A stretch of DNA of 64,000 bases, from the NCBI GenBank assembly GCA_965206365.1, contig CBDBJL010000008.1, positions 1-64,000 of the forward strand. Direction: 5' to 3'. The notes under the pieces were generated by a model. It had not been told where the DNA came from, ran no database searches, and was given only the letters and a program-made list of their open reading frames with translations. The DNA is from CBDBJL01 sp965206365 (GTDB lineage: Bacteria; Pseudomonadota; Alphaproteobacteria; JABAAW01; JAHZMA01). The translations under genes and the position numbers were made by a program. Position 1 is the first letter of the stretch; every line of letters starts with the position of its first letter. Of the stretch, positions 18,384 to 27,495 are shown piece by piece.

Positions 18384-19039
18384 AAAGATTGATCATTGCT
18401 AGGCGAGCTGTAAGATTTGCCGACACCCAGATCTATTTGAAACCAAAAATAGTTACCCCTGATCCGGAAACTATCATTAAAACAGGAGATCTTGCTACAA
18501 TCCTTAAAAAAGATTCAAACAGAGATGCGATATAATGCTTAGTGGCAATCGGGTGACTAAATCGTCAGTATTTTATTTTGTAAAAGGTGATAAGCTTCCA
18601 TATGGGCTATGGTTTGGATGGCTCATCCCTATTTTTGAATATGATGATTATAAATTCGCCAAGTTAGGAATGAGCATTTTCATATTGAGACGGCAATATA
18701 TTCGTGGGTGATGGGGCTATTGAAAATTTTGTTCAGGATAATGCGGATCTCAGGGTGACGAAGCGTCACCGCCTTAGAGGCAGAAATTGTAGCCTATAAT
18801 CGCAAAATATCATGGCTCGAAACAATTGCAGGTAATAAGGGGTATTAGATTCTGGTACGCAATAGATAACTTTAAGGTCCTCGGGACCTTGGCTGCTGAG
18901 AGCCAGAGAATGGTTTTGTAATCTATGAGTGGAGATCCTAATGGCGAAATTAAAGGCGGCATTGCGATCTTTCACCCGTGGCACGCAAGCCTATAATAAA
19001 TGCTATTACGCAATGTTAAAAGTTTTTTAACCACAATAG
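18384..19039 (+). other. Remnant region with short open pieces and small hairpins
   Basis: Several short open pieces follow one another: MVKRLIIARRAVRFADTQIY (18378-18535), MLSGNRVTKSSVFYFVKGDK with a hydrophobic YGLWFGWLIPIF (18537-18710), and ALEAEIVAYNRKISWLETIA (18770-18848). Two short inverted repeats, GGTGACGAAGCGTCACC near 18753 and AAGGTCCTCGGGACCTT near 18872, could form hairpins. The last part contains the direct repeat described at 18937. I cannot assign any of these to a family. Confidence 0.35.
18937..18997. repeat. 60-bp direct repeat, copy 1 (left of ankyrin array)
   Basis: About 61 bases, beginning CCTAATGGCGAAATTAAAGG and ending GCACGCAAGCCTATAAT, recur at 23933-23992 with four substitutions or so and one single-base gap. 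In both copies the frame P-N/D-G-E-I-K-G-G-I-A-I-F is open, so the repeat derives from a coding sequence. The two copies bracket the three ankyrin genes and the small gene before them. Confidence 0.8.
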
Positions 19040-19297
19040 GTGCGAAAAGTCCACAACCAGATAAGGGAACATGATATTATTCGCGATATTGCCGCCTTGC
19101 ATGCGTTGAGGTTGGCATTGCAGAAAGCAGTGGCTTTGAATCCACAAAATCCATGCATCAAAAATATTGCTGAAGTGGATAAAGCGTTTGGAAAAATAAC
19201 AGAAGCTATCAAAGAATTATTTAAAGAAATACCAGAAGGCACCATAAAAACAAACATAAAAACGCAATTTCCAGGAATTAAGTTTGATCAAAATTGA
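19040..19297 (+). CDS. Small hypothetical protein upstream of the ankyrin array
   Basis: An 85-residue frame begins with GTG (19040); ATG is not available near the start. The protein is helical and amphipathic (RDIAALHALRLALQKAVAL, then VDKAFGKITEAIKELFKEI), without membrane segments. A strong terminator directly downstream (19326-19361) suggests a real transcription unit. The family is not recognised. Confidence 0.45.
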   Translation: MRKVHNQIREHDIIRDIAALHALRLALQKAVALNPQNPCIKNIAEVDKAFGKITEAIKELFKEIPEGTIKTNIKTQFPGIKFDQN

Positions 19298-19325
19298 TAA
19301 TTTATATTGTTATGTAAGCAAACTT

Positions 19326-19361
19326 ATGCTAGCTTTGTATATACAGAGCTAGCATTTTTTT
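19326..19361 (+). terminator. Intrinsic terminator
   Basis: ATGCTAGCT at 19326-19334 pairs perfectly with AGCTAGCAT at 19347-19355, with further near-complete pairing inside (CTTTGTA against TACAGAG). A run of seven T follows. It ends transcription of the small gene upstream and insulates the ankyrin genes. Confidence 0.85.
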
Positions 19362-19377
19362 AGAAAGGGCCATGCTT

Positions 19378-20489
19378 ATGGCGAAATTATGGCGAAGAAT
19401 TAAACAAACCATCGCTGTTCTCAGCGTGATTATATTTGTTATTTTCATTGGCTGGAGAAGCTTTGTTCACTTCACAGCCTACGATGATTCACTTGCAGAA
19501 ATGGAAGAAATTTCAGAGGATGAGGAGACATGGGAAACAGATCCTCTGGATCCTAGATTAGTAGATATTAATTTTATGAAAACCGCAACCTTTGCCGAAA
19601 TTAAAGAATTATTGCCAAAAAATATGGATATTAAAGGTTGGACTGCTCGCATCTTATTTCATAATGCTATTCTCTATGAAAAATATGAATTTATTGCTTT
19701 TTTAATTGAAGAAGGGGCGGATGTGAATGCAAGAACTAAGGGGTGGAAAGACGCCTCTGCATTGGGTCCGCGATGCTGAAATTGTTAAGCTGTTACTGGA
19801 TGGCGAGGCCGATGTAGATGCAAAAAGATAAAAATGAAGAAACGCCTCTGCATGAGGCCCGTGATGCTGAGAGTATTCAGCTTTTATTGGATGCCGGGGC
19901 GGATGTAAATGCAAAAAATAATTGGGGAAATACGCCTCTGCATTGGGCCCGCGATGCTGAAATCACCAAATTATTGTTAGATGCTGGGGCGGATGTGAAT
20001 GCCCGTGATGATCTTGGAGAAACGCCTTTGCATGATGCTTGGAATGCTGGAAAGATCAGATTATTGTTGGATGCCGGGGCGGATGTGAGTGCGCACGGTT
20101 ATAACGGAGAAACGCCTTTGCATCAAGTGGCTTACCGTGCCAATCTGGCTTCTGCAAAGCTTTTGCTAGATGCCGGGGCAGATGTAAATGCCCGTGATGA
20201 TGATGGTGAGACCCCATTTTTTAAGGCTGTTTATGGATTGTTTCAGCAAGAAGGACGTGAGCACGAAACATATTGCATTGAAGCAGAGGATAATGATACA
20301 TGTGATTCCCCTCCTGTTAGAACTGTCACTTATGAAGAAACAATTGCGATGATTGATTTTTTGGTTTCTCGCGGTGCTGAGCTTAAAGCCCTCAATAATG
20401 ATGGGTATTCGGCAAATTCGTCTCATTATGGGAATGATTTTCGTAAATATTTAATGAAAATTGGTGTGTTCCCCGAACCCCGTGAATAA
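19378..20489 (+). pseudogene. Ankyrin-repeat membrane protein A, two frameshifts
   Basis: The start MAKLWRRIKQTIAV is followed by one membrane segment (VLSVIIFVIFIGW), a short acidic linker (EMEEISEDEETWETDPLDPR) and ankyrin repeats. The frame breaks at 19740 in GGGGTGG and is restored to the repeat consensus (TPLHWVRDAEIVKLLLDGEA) in the next frame. It breaks again near 19830 through one extra A. The rest is open and holds about five ankyrin repeats (TPLHWARDAE, LLLDAGADVNA) and a family-specific C-terminal region (TYEETIAMIDFLVSRGAELK). It is the first of three tandem paralogues. The first ATG (19372) is too close to GAAAGGG to be preferred. Confidence 0.75.
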
Positions 20490-20506
20490 CTTTAAGGAAC
20501 ATGATT

Positions 20507-21662
20507 ATGACAGAAACAAACAAACAAACAAACCATCAAACAAACCATCGCTGTTCTCAGCGTGATTATATTTGTTATTTTTCATTGGCTGGAGAAGCTT
20601 TGTTCACTTCACAGCCTACGATGATTTCAATGATGATCAATTTCAAGAAATTGTAGAAAGTGAAACCATAGTAGAGGCTGAAGAAACAGCGCAAACAGAT
20701 CCTCTGGATCCTCGATTGAAATCTTTATTTTATATGCGGACGGCAACCCTTGCTGATATTCAAGAATTATTGGCAACGGGCATCGATATTAATAGCAGAG
20801 ATAAAGACGGTGGAAAGTTTATTATATGATGCTGTTTATTATGAAAAGGATGAGATTGCGATTTTTTTGATTGAAGAGGGAGCGGATGTGAATGCAAGAA
20901 CTAAGGATGGAGATACGCCTTTGCATTGGGCCCGCGATGCTGAAATCACCAAATTATTGTTAGATGCTGGGGCGGATGTGAATGCCCGTGATGATCTTGG
21001 AGAAACGCCTTTGCATGATGCTTGGAATGCTGGAAAGATCAGATTATTGTTGGATGCTGGGGCGGGCATTTACGTTAATGTAAAGTCTGATGATGGAAAA
21101 ACGCCTCTCCATAATTTTTTGGGTATTGAAGCTATAGAGCTTTTGCTAGATGCCGGGGCGGATGTGAATGCAAAAACTGATCATGGAGAGACGGTTCTAC
21201 ATTATGTCGGCAATGCTGAGAGTATCAAGCTTTTATTAGATGCCGGGGCAAATGATGTGAGTGCGCACGGTGTATAACGGAGAAACGCCTCTGCATAAGG
21301 CGGCTTACCGTGCCAATCTGGCTTCTGCAAAGCTTTTGCTAGATGCCGGGGCAGATGTAAATGCCCGTGATGATGATGGTGAGACCCCATTTTTTAAGGC
21401 TGTTCACGGATTGTTTCAGCAAGAAGGACGTGAGCACGAAACATATTGCATTGAAGCAGAGGATAATGATACATGTGATTCCCCTCCTGTTAGAACTGTC
21501 ACTTATGAAGAAACAATTGCGATGATTGATTTTTTGGTTTCTCGCGGTGCTGAGCTTAAAGCCCTCAATAATGATGGGTATTCGGCAAATTCGTCTCATT
21601 ATGGGAATGATTTTCGTAAATATTTAATGAAAATTGGTGTGTTCCCCGAACCCCGTGAATAA
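20507..21662 (+). pseudogene. Ankyrin-repeat membrane protein B, at least four frameshifts
   Basis: Paralogue of genes A and C in the same layout: N-terminal membrane helix, acidic linker, ankyrin repeats and the TYEETIAMIDFLVSRGAELK ending. Compared with gene C the 5' end carries one extra AAAC unit and one extra T. Further extra bases sit near 20815 (GGAAAGT) and 21268 (GGTGTATAAC). Its last part (from about 21,275) and much of the repeat region are almost identical to gene A, which points to recent duplication or gene conversion. As read, only fragments can be translated. Confidence 0.75.
20513..20536 (+). repeat. AAAC tetranucleotide tract in the start of ankyrin gene B
   Basis: Just after the start codon of gene B the unit AAAC is repeated four times in a row (GAAACAAACAAACAAACAAAC region). 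The same place in gene C (21686-21705) has three units and an open frame. The difference of one unit changes the reading frame between start codon and body. Such tracts can slip during replication. Confidence 0.6.
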
Positions 21663-21679
21663 CTTTAAGGAACATGATT

Positions 21680-23928
21680 ATGACAGAAACAAACAAACAA
21701 ACCATCAAACAAACCATCGCTGTTCTCAGCGTGATTATATTTGTTATTTTCATTGGCTGGAGAAGCTTTGTTCACTTCACAGCCTACGATGATTCACTTG
21801 CAGAAATGGAAGAAATTTCAGAGGCTGAGAAAATATATGCAGAAATGGAAGAAATTTCAGAGGCTGGAGACACAGACTCCCTTGTGGGAAGTGAAGCCCT
21901 TGCAGAAATGGAAGAAATTTCAGAGGCTGGAGACACAGACTCCCTTGTGGGAAGTGAAGCCCTTGCAGAAATGGAAGAAATTTCAGAGGATGAAGACACA
22001 GACTCCCTTGTGGAAAGTGAAGCCCTTGCAGAAATGGAAGAAATTTCAGAGGCTGAAGAAACATGGGAAACAGATCCTCTGGATCCTAGATTAGAAAGTG
22101 ATTTCTATATCAAAATCGTAACCCTTGCCGAGATTAAAGAATTACTGGCAACGGGTATCGATCTTAATAGCAGAGATAAAACTGGCAACACTTTATTACA
22201 TGATGCTCTTCTTGCTGGAAGGAGTGAGATTGCGATTTTCTTAATTGAAGAGGGGGCGGATGTGAATATCAAAAGTTATTGGGAATATACGCCTTTGCAT
22301 TGGGCTCGCGATGCTGAAATTGTTAAGCTGTTACTGGGTGCCGGGGCAGATATTCATGCAAAAACTAAGGATGGCTCTACGCCTTTGCATTGGGTTGAAA
22401 ATGCTGAAATCACCAAGCTTTTGCTGGATGCCGGGGCGGATGCAACTGCAAAAAATAAGGATGGAGATACGGTTCTACATTATGCTAGTGATGTTGAGAA
22501 TATCAAACTGTTGCTGGATGCCGGGGCAGATGTAAATGCCCGTGATGATGATGGAAAAACGCTTCTGCATTATGTGGCTTATCGTGCCGATATCGCTTCT
22601 GCGAAGCTTTTGCTGGATGCTGGGGCGGATGCGACTGCAAAAACTAAGAATGGATATACGCCTCTGCATCATGCGACTTACCGTGCTGATCTGGCTTCTG
22701 CAAAGCTTTTGCTAGATGCCGGGGCAGATGTGAATGCGAAAACTGAGGATGGAGATACGCCTTTGCATGAAACCCATGATGTTGAGAGTATCAAGCTTTT
22801 ATTAAATGCCGGGGCGGATGTGAATGCAAGAACTAAGAATGGAGAAACGCCTTTGCATGAAACCCGTGATGTTGAGAGTATCAAGCTTTTATTAAATGCC
22901 GGAGCAGATGTGAATGCGAAAGATGAAGATGGAAGAACGCCTCTGCATTATGCGGCTTACCGTGCGGATATTGCTTCTGCGAAGCTTTTGCTAGATGCCG
23001 GGGCAGATGTAAATGCAAAAGATAAATATGGAGAAACGCCTCTGCATTGGGCTAAAAATGCTGAAATCACCAAATTATTGCTGGATGCGGGGGCGGATGC
23101 GACTGCAAAAGATAAATATGGATATACGCCTCTGCATTATGCGGCTTACCGTGCGGATATTGCTTCTGCGAAGCTTTTGCTAGATGCGGGGGCGGATGTG
23201 AATGTGAAAGGTGAAGGTGGAAGAACGCCTTTATATTATGCCGGCAATGCTGAGAGTATCAAGCTTTTATTAGATGCCGGGGCAAATGATGTGAGTGCGC
23301 GTGGTGTTAACGGAGAAACGCCTCTGCATGATGCGGCTTACCGTGCCGATCTGGCTTCTGCAAAGCTTTTGCTAGATGCCGGGGCAGATGCGACTGCAAA
23401 AGATAAATATGGAGAAACGCCCTTAAATAATGCCGGCGATGCTGAAATCATCAAGCTGTTACTAGATGCTGGGGCTAAATGATGTAAGTGCGCGTGGTGT
23501 TAACGGAGAAACACCTCTGCATTATGCGGCTTATCGTGCCGATATCGCTTCTGCGAAGCTTTTGCTGGATGCCGGGGTAGATATTAATGTTAGAAATTCT
23601 TTTGGTAATACACCTTTGCATAAGGCCCGCGATGCTGAGAGCACCAAGCTTTTATTAGATGCCGGGGCAGATGTGAATGTCCGTAAATGATGATGGTAAA
23701 ACCCCACTTTTTAATGCCGTTCATGGAAGCTACGTATACGAAATATATCGAAAGGAATATGAGCCCGCTAGTAATGTCACTTATGAAGAAACGATTGCTG
23801 TGATCGACCTTTTAATCGAATATGGTGCTGATGTGAAAGGGTTGCATGATCGTGATGGGAATCTTAATACTCGTTCTTCTCTTCTTGATAATTATCTGAG
23901 AAAAATCAGCGTTCCATCTAACGATTAA
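21680..23928 (+). pseudogene. Ankyrin-repeat membrane protein C, nearly full length, two late frameshifts
   Basis: From MTETNKQTIKQTIAV the frame is open for 600 codons: a membrane helix (VLSVIIFVIFIGW), an acidic tandem-repeat linker (units of LAEMEEISEAGDTDSLVGSE), and about twelve to thirteen ankyrin repeats (TPLHYAAYRADIASAKLLLD). It stops at 23482 because of one extra T in GGGGCTAAATGATG, where earlier repeats read GGGGCAAATGATG. After another extra A near 23685 the third frame gives the family ending TYEETIAVIDLLIEYGADVK. The product as read would still be a membrane-anchored ankyrin protein lacking only its last three repeats and tail, so it may remain functional. Ankyrin proteins often bind host or partner proteins. 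Confidence 0.8.
21839..22060 (+). repeat. 63-bp tandem repeat coding for an acidic linker
   Basis: GCAGAAATGGAAGAAATTTC begins at 21839, 21902, 21965 and 22028, a period of exactly 63 bases (21 codons), with a shorter 39-base unit before them starting at 21800. Because the unit is a multiple of three, copy number can change without loss of frame. Paralogues A and B have only one copy or less. Confidence 0.9.
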
Positions 23929-23932
23929 AGCT

Positions 23933-23992
23933 CCTGATGGCGAAATTAAAGGCGGCATTGCGATATTTACCCGCGGCACGCAAGCCTATAAT
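23933..23992. repeat. 60-bp direct repeat, copy 2 (right of ankyrin array)
   Basis: Second copy of the repeat at 18937-18997, four bases after the last ankyrin stop. Here the open frame continues through GIAIFTRGTQAYNDAGGY to a stop, so this may be the better-preserved 3' end of the source gene. It runs directly into the GC-rich element at 23987-24020. Confidence 0.8.
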
Positions 23993-24024
23993 GATGCGGG
24001 GGGATATTAAGGGGGGTATCGCAA

Positions 24025-24040
24025 GGCGATAATTATCGCC
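24025..24040. terminator. Perfect palindrome between ankyrin array and pepF
   Basis: GGCGATAATTATCGCC is a perfect 16-base palindrome ten bases beyond the pepF stop, between convergent genes. On neither strand is it followed by a proper T run, so its role as terminator is only likely from position. Confidence 0.4.
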
Positions 24041-24049
24041 AAAAAGCCT

Positions 24050-25867
24050 TTATTTTCCGCGTAATCGCTTTAATCGAGCAATATCGCTAATCAAAGGCTG
24101 TAAGGCTTGATCCCAAAAATCATCCTGCAAAGGATCAAGACCAAAATTCTGTAACAAATTTTTATAATTATCACTGCCACCGGCACTTAGTAAGGTGAGA
24201 TATTTTTGTTGAAAATCATCCCCCCCCTGTTGATACAAGCCATAAAGCCGATTTACCAAACATTCGCCAAATGCATAGGCGTAAACATAAAAAGGACTAT
24301 GAATAAAATGCGGAATATACGCCCAATAAATACCATAAATATCATCATCCAGCTCAACCCCATCACCTAAAGACTCACGCGCCACCTGCAACCAAATTTG
24401 ATTTAATCGCTCCGGCAAAAGTTCACCATTAGCGCGTTCGTCATGAACTCTGCGCTCAAAGGTAAAAAACGAAATCTGACGAATACAGCTATTTAAACTA
24501 TCTTCAATTTTGCGCGTTAATAATATTTCTTGCTGATCTGCACTGCTTTGTTGCATCAAGCTCTCAAACACCAAATTCTCACCAAATATCGACGCCGTTT
24601 CGGCCAATATCAATGGCGTCTCTGCCAAAAGATGTCCTTGTTGGCGCGCCAAAATTTGATGAATGCCATGCCCTAATTCATGAGCAAGAGTGAGAATATC
24701 GCTAGGTTTTCCCTGGTAATTCATTAAAATGTAAGGGTGAAGGTTAGGCGTTACCGGATGTGAAAATGCACCCGAACATTTCCCTGGGCGTAATTTCGCA
24801 TCAATCCAGCCATTGGTAAAAAATTCTTGTGCAATCTGTGCCATCTCCAGCGAGAAATCTCCAAAAGCTTGTAGAATAATAGTTTTGGCTTGCGAAAAAT
24901 CGATCAGCTGCACATCAGCTTGTGCCGGTGGTGCTAACCGTTCCCAAAAAGGTAGTTTCTGATACCCCATTGCCTCAGCTTTCATCTGATAATAAACATG
25001 CGAACTTTGCGTGTAGTTACGCTGAATCGAAGCCACTAAATTATCGACAACATTATCTTCCACCTGGTTGCTAAGATTGCGCGATTGCACCGCATGGCTA
25101 AATCCACGCCATTCATCATTAATCGCTTTATCTTTCGCCAAAATGTTTGTAATGCGAACAAATAATTTTTGCTGTGCCATCAACCCCTTTCCTAATGCGT
25201 ATGCCGCTTGCTTCCGCTTCATAGGGTCATGTCCTTGCATCATATTTAAAATTTCAGCAATATTTTTACCCTCGGCAATGCCAGCTCCAAGATCATCTTC
25301 AAGATTAAATCTTAAACCAGCTTCAACCTCATCATAAAGTTTAATCCAACCCGCTCGTGCAGTGATATTTTTATCGGTTAATAATTTTTCTTGTGTTTCT
25401 TCTAACTGATAGGGTTTAAATTGGCGCAAAACCTCAAGCCAATAACGATATTTCACAAGTCTGGGTGCACATATATATAATGTGTGTAAATCATCCGGCA
25501 ATTGATTCAACAGCAACGGAAAAAATACCATCCGCCGCAAAATTTGCGTAAGATTTTCATGAGTATTTTGTTGTTGCGCGCTATATTCAGCATTTTCTAA
25601 ATCCGACTGTAATTGCAAATCGGTAAAACTTGCGATTTTATCTGCCATTTGCTGAATATTTTCATAAGCAATCATAGCATCAGCCAATTGATCAGCATCA
25701 GCAAGAAAAAAATCGGGAGCCTTTTGATAGAAGCCGCAAAATTCATCAACCCTTAATTTCAAAGCCGCTAAATATTCATCGATTTCCCTTTGATTGCCAA
25801 ACCCAAAATCCGACAAATCCCATTCTGGCGCGCCTAAATCTTTGCTGAAATGTTTCGCATGATTCAT
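24050..25867 (-). CDS. pepF: M3 family oligoendopeptidase F
   Basis: Cytoplasmic zinc metallopeptidase that cuts short peptides. The active-site motif HELGHGIHQ (HExxH) lies near residue 392 of 605, with the third ligand region TASIFGENLVFE about 25 residues later. The C-terminal AYAFGECLVNRLY is also typical of the M3B clade. The start MNHAKHFSKDLGAPEWDL is chosen because its ATG overlaps the lysK stop (ATGA) and has GGGAGAG upstream; a 13-residue longer frame exists. It is intact. Coupling to lysK means its translation could suffer from the upstream frameshifts unless it has its own initiation. Confidence 0.92.
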   Translation of the reverse strand: MNHAKHFSKDLGAPEWDLSDFGFGNQREIDEYLAALKLRVDEFCGFYQKAPDFFLADADQLADAMIAYENIQQMADKIASFTDLQLQSDLENAEYSAQQQNTHENLTQILRRMVFFPLLLNQLPDDLHTLYICAPRLVKYRYWLEVLRQFKPYQLEETQEKLLTDKNITARAGWIKLYDEVEAGLRFNLEDDLGAGIAEGKNIAEILNMMQGHDPMKRKQAAYALGKGLMAQQKLFVRITNILAKDKAINDEWRGFSHAVQSRNLSNQVEDNVVDNLVASIQRNYTQSSHVYYQMKAEAMGYQKLPFWERLAPPAQADVQLIDFSQAKTIILQAFGDFSLEMAQIAQEFFTNGWIDAKLRPGKCSGAFSHPVTPNLHPYILMNYQGKPSDILTLAHELGHGIHQILARQQGHLLAETPLILAETASIFGENLVFESLMQQSSADQQEILLTRKIEDSLNSCIRQISFFTFERRVHDERANGELLPERLNQIWLQVARESLGDGVELDDDIYGIYWAYIPHFIHSPFYVYAYAFGECLVNRLYGLYQQGGDDFQQKYLTLLSAGGSDNYKNLLQNFGLDPLQDDFWDQALQPLISDIARLKRLRGK

Positions 25868-27474
25868 CGTAACTCTCCCTTTAAGGCCTTTGCAATTAAT
25901 TGACAAGAATTATCGATACCATAGAATAAGAAAAACGACCCCATGCGCGGTCCTTGCTTTTGTCCCAATAAAGTTTCATATAACACCCCAAACCAATCGC
26001 GTAACGGTTCGTAATTACATTCTTTACCAATCGCATAGATTATTGTTTGCACCTGTTCAGCATCACGAATAGATTCTTGTGCCATGCGCGATAAATGATC
26101 ATGCAATTTTTGTAAAGCCTCAGCATCTTTGCCTGTGGGAACAAGATATTTTTTGTTGGGTTTGATAAAATCACGATAGTAAATAATCGCATACTCAATC
26201 AGCCGATCTAAATAAGGCATCCTACTCGCGCCTTCATCTGGAGCATAACTGGCAATAAACTCCCAAATCATTTCCTTATCTTCGCTATTGCAAACATTGG
26301 TTAAATTTTGTAGCATCGCAAAACTAATCCCATCAGGCAATAATGGCAATCTTGAGTTATCCTCTTGATGAAGATGATAAATCGGTGATTCCAACCGAGC
26401 TTCCTCCGTTAAGGCAGAGAATTTTTTTTGCCATATCTAAATATTCATCCACCTGTTTTGGAATCACATCAAAATATAATCTTTTTTGCCCGTGCTGGAC
26501 GCCCATACATTACCATAAAATAAGCCAAACTCTCTTCAGGGGCATAGCGCAACCATTGTTCAATAGAAATACCATTGCCACGTGATTTAGAAATTTTTTC
26601 ACCATTTTTCATCTAAAAACAATTCATACGAAATCCCTTCAGGAGCACTTCCTCCTAAAATTCTAATAATTTGCGCCGATAATTTAACTGATTCGAATAA
26701 ATCTTTCCCTGCCATCTCATAATCCAACCCCAAACACATACCAACGCATCGCCCAATCTGGTTTCCATTGTAGCTTACATTTGCCACCAGTAATTTGAGT
26801 CTGTACGATCTTACCCGAAGGATGTTTTCGTAAGAAATCATACCTTTTATCGCATCAATTTCTACAACTTTGCTCTGCAATACCACACCCGATTCTGCAC
26901 AAATTGGCAAAAATGGACTATAGGTTTGTTGGCGTTCTGCGCCCAATGATTTCAGCATCACAGCCAGAACCTGCTCATAATTCTCTAAAATTTTTTTCAG
27001 CCCAACATCAAAATTTCCTGATTGATATTGCTCACTTGCACTCATAAATTCGTAATCAAAACCAAATCGATCTAAAAATTCACGCAATTTTGCATTATTA
27101 TGCGCCGCAAAGCTAGAATATTTGCCAAAAGGATCCGGAACAGATGTTAAGGGTTTCCCTAAAAATTCTTGCATTTTTTCAGGATTCGGAATATTTTCAG
27201 GCACTTTGCGCAAGCCATCTAGATCATCGGAAAACGCAATTAATCGAGTGGGAATATCTGAAATTTGTTGAAAAGCTCGCCGAACCATCGTTGTACGTAG
27301 TACCTCAGCAAAAGTGCCGATATGTGGCAAACCCGAAGGACCATAGCCAGTTGCAAAAACGACCATCTCCTTGGGTTTTTTGGCTATGCGTTCTAAAATT
27401 TTACGAGCTTCTTGAAATGGCCATGCCTTTGCCAACATCCCCCCATTTGTAGTAATCATTGCACTTTCTTTCAT
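25864..27474 (-). pseudogene. lysK: Class I lysyl-tRNA synthetase with five single-base frameshifts
   Basis: Charges tRNA-Lys; the class I type is usual in many alphaproteobacteria. The signatures are visible: FATGYGPSGLPHIGTFAEVL (HIGH region, near residue 50) and [10 protein letters not shown] (KMSKS, near 293). The joined length of about 535 residues is normal. The frame is broken by a lost A near 26826, an extra G near 26724, an extra A near 26607, an extra A near 26480 and an extra A in an A run near 26425. Between the first two the correct text ([20 protein letters not shown]) is in another frame. No in-frame nonsense substitution is seen. Either the gene has died very recently or the consensus is wrong here. 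Confidence 0.88.
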
Positions 27475-27495
27475 TGTAAGTTACAAAACAATACG

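Noticed and set aside
21777..22064. Minus-strand frame with repeated leucine-phenylalanine units
   Set aside because: Antisense shadow of the 63-bp acidic repeat of ankyrin gene C.
21800..23900. Regularly spaced repeats that could be taken for a CRISPR array
   Set aside because: The units are protein-coding, in frame and of the ankyrin type, with no unique spacers and no cas genes nearby.
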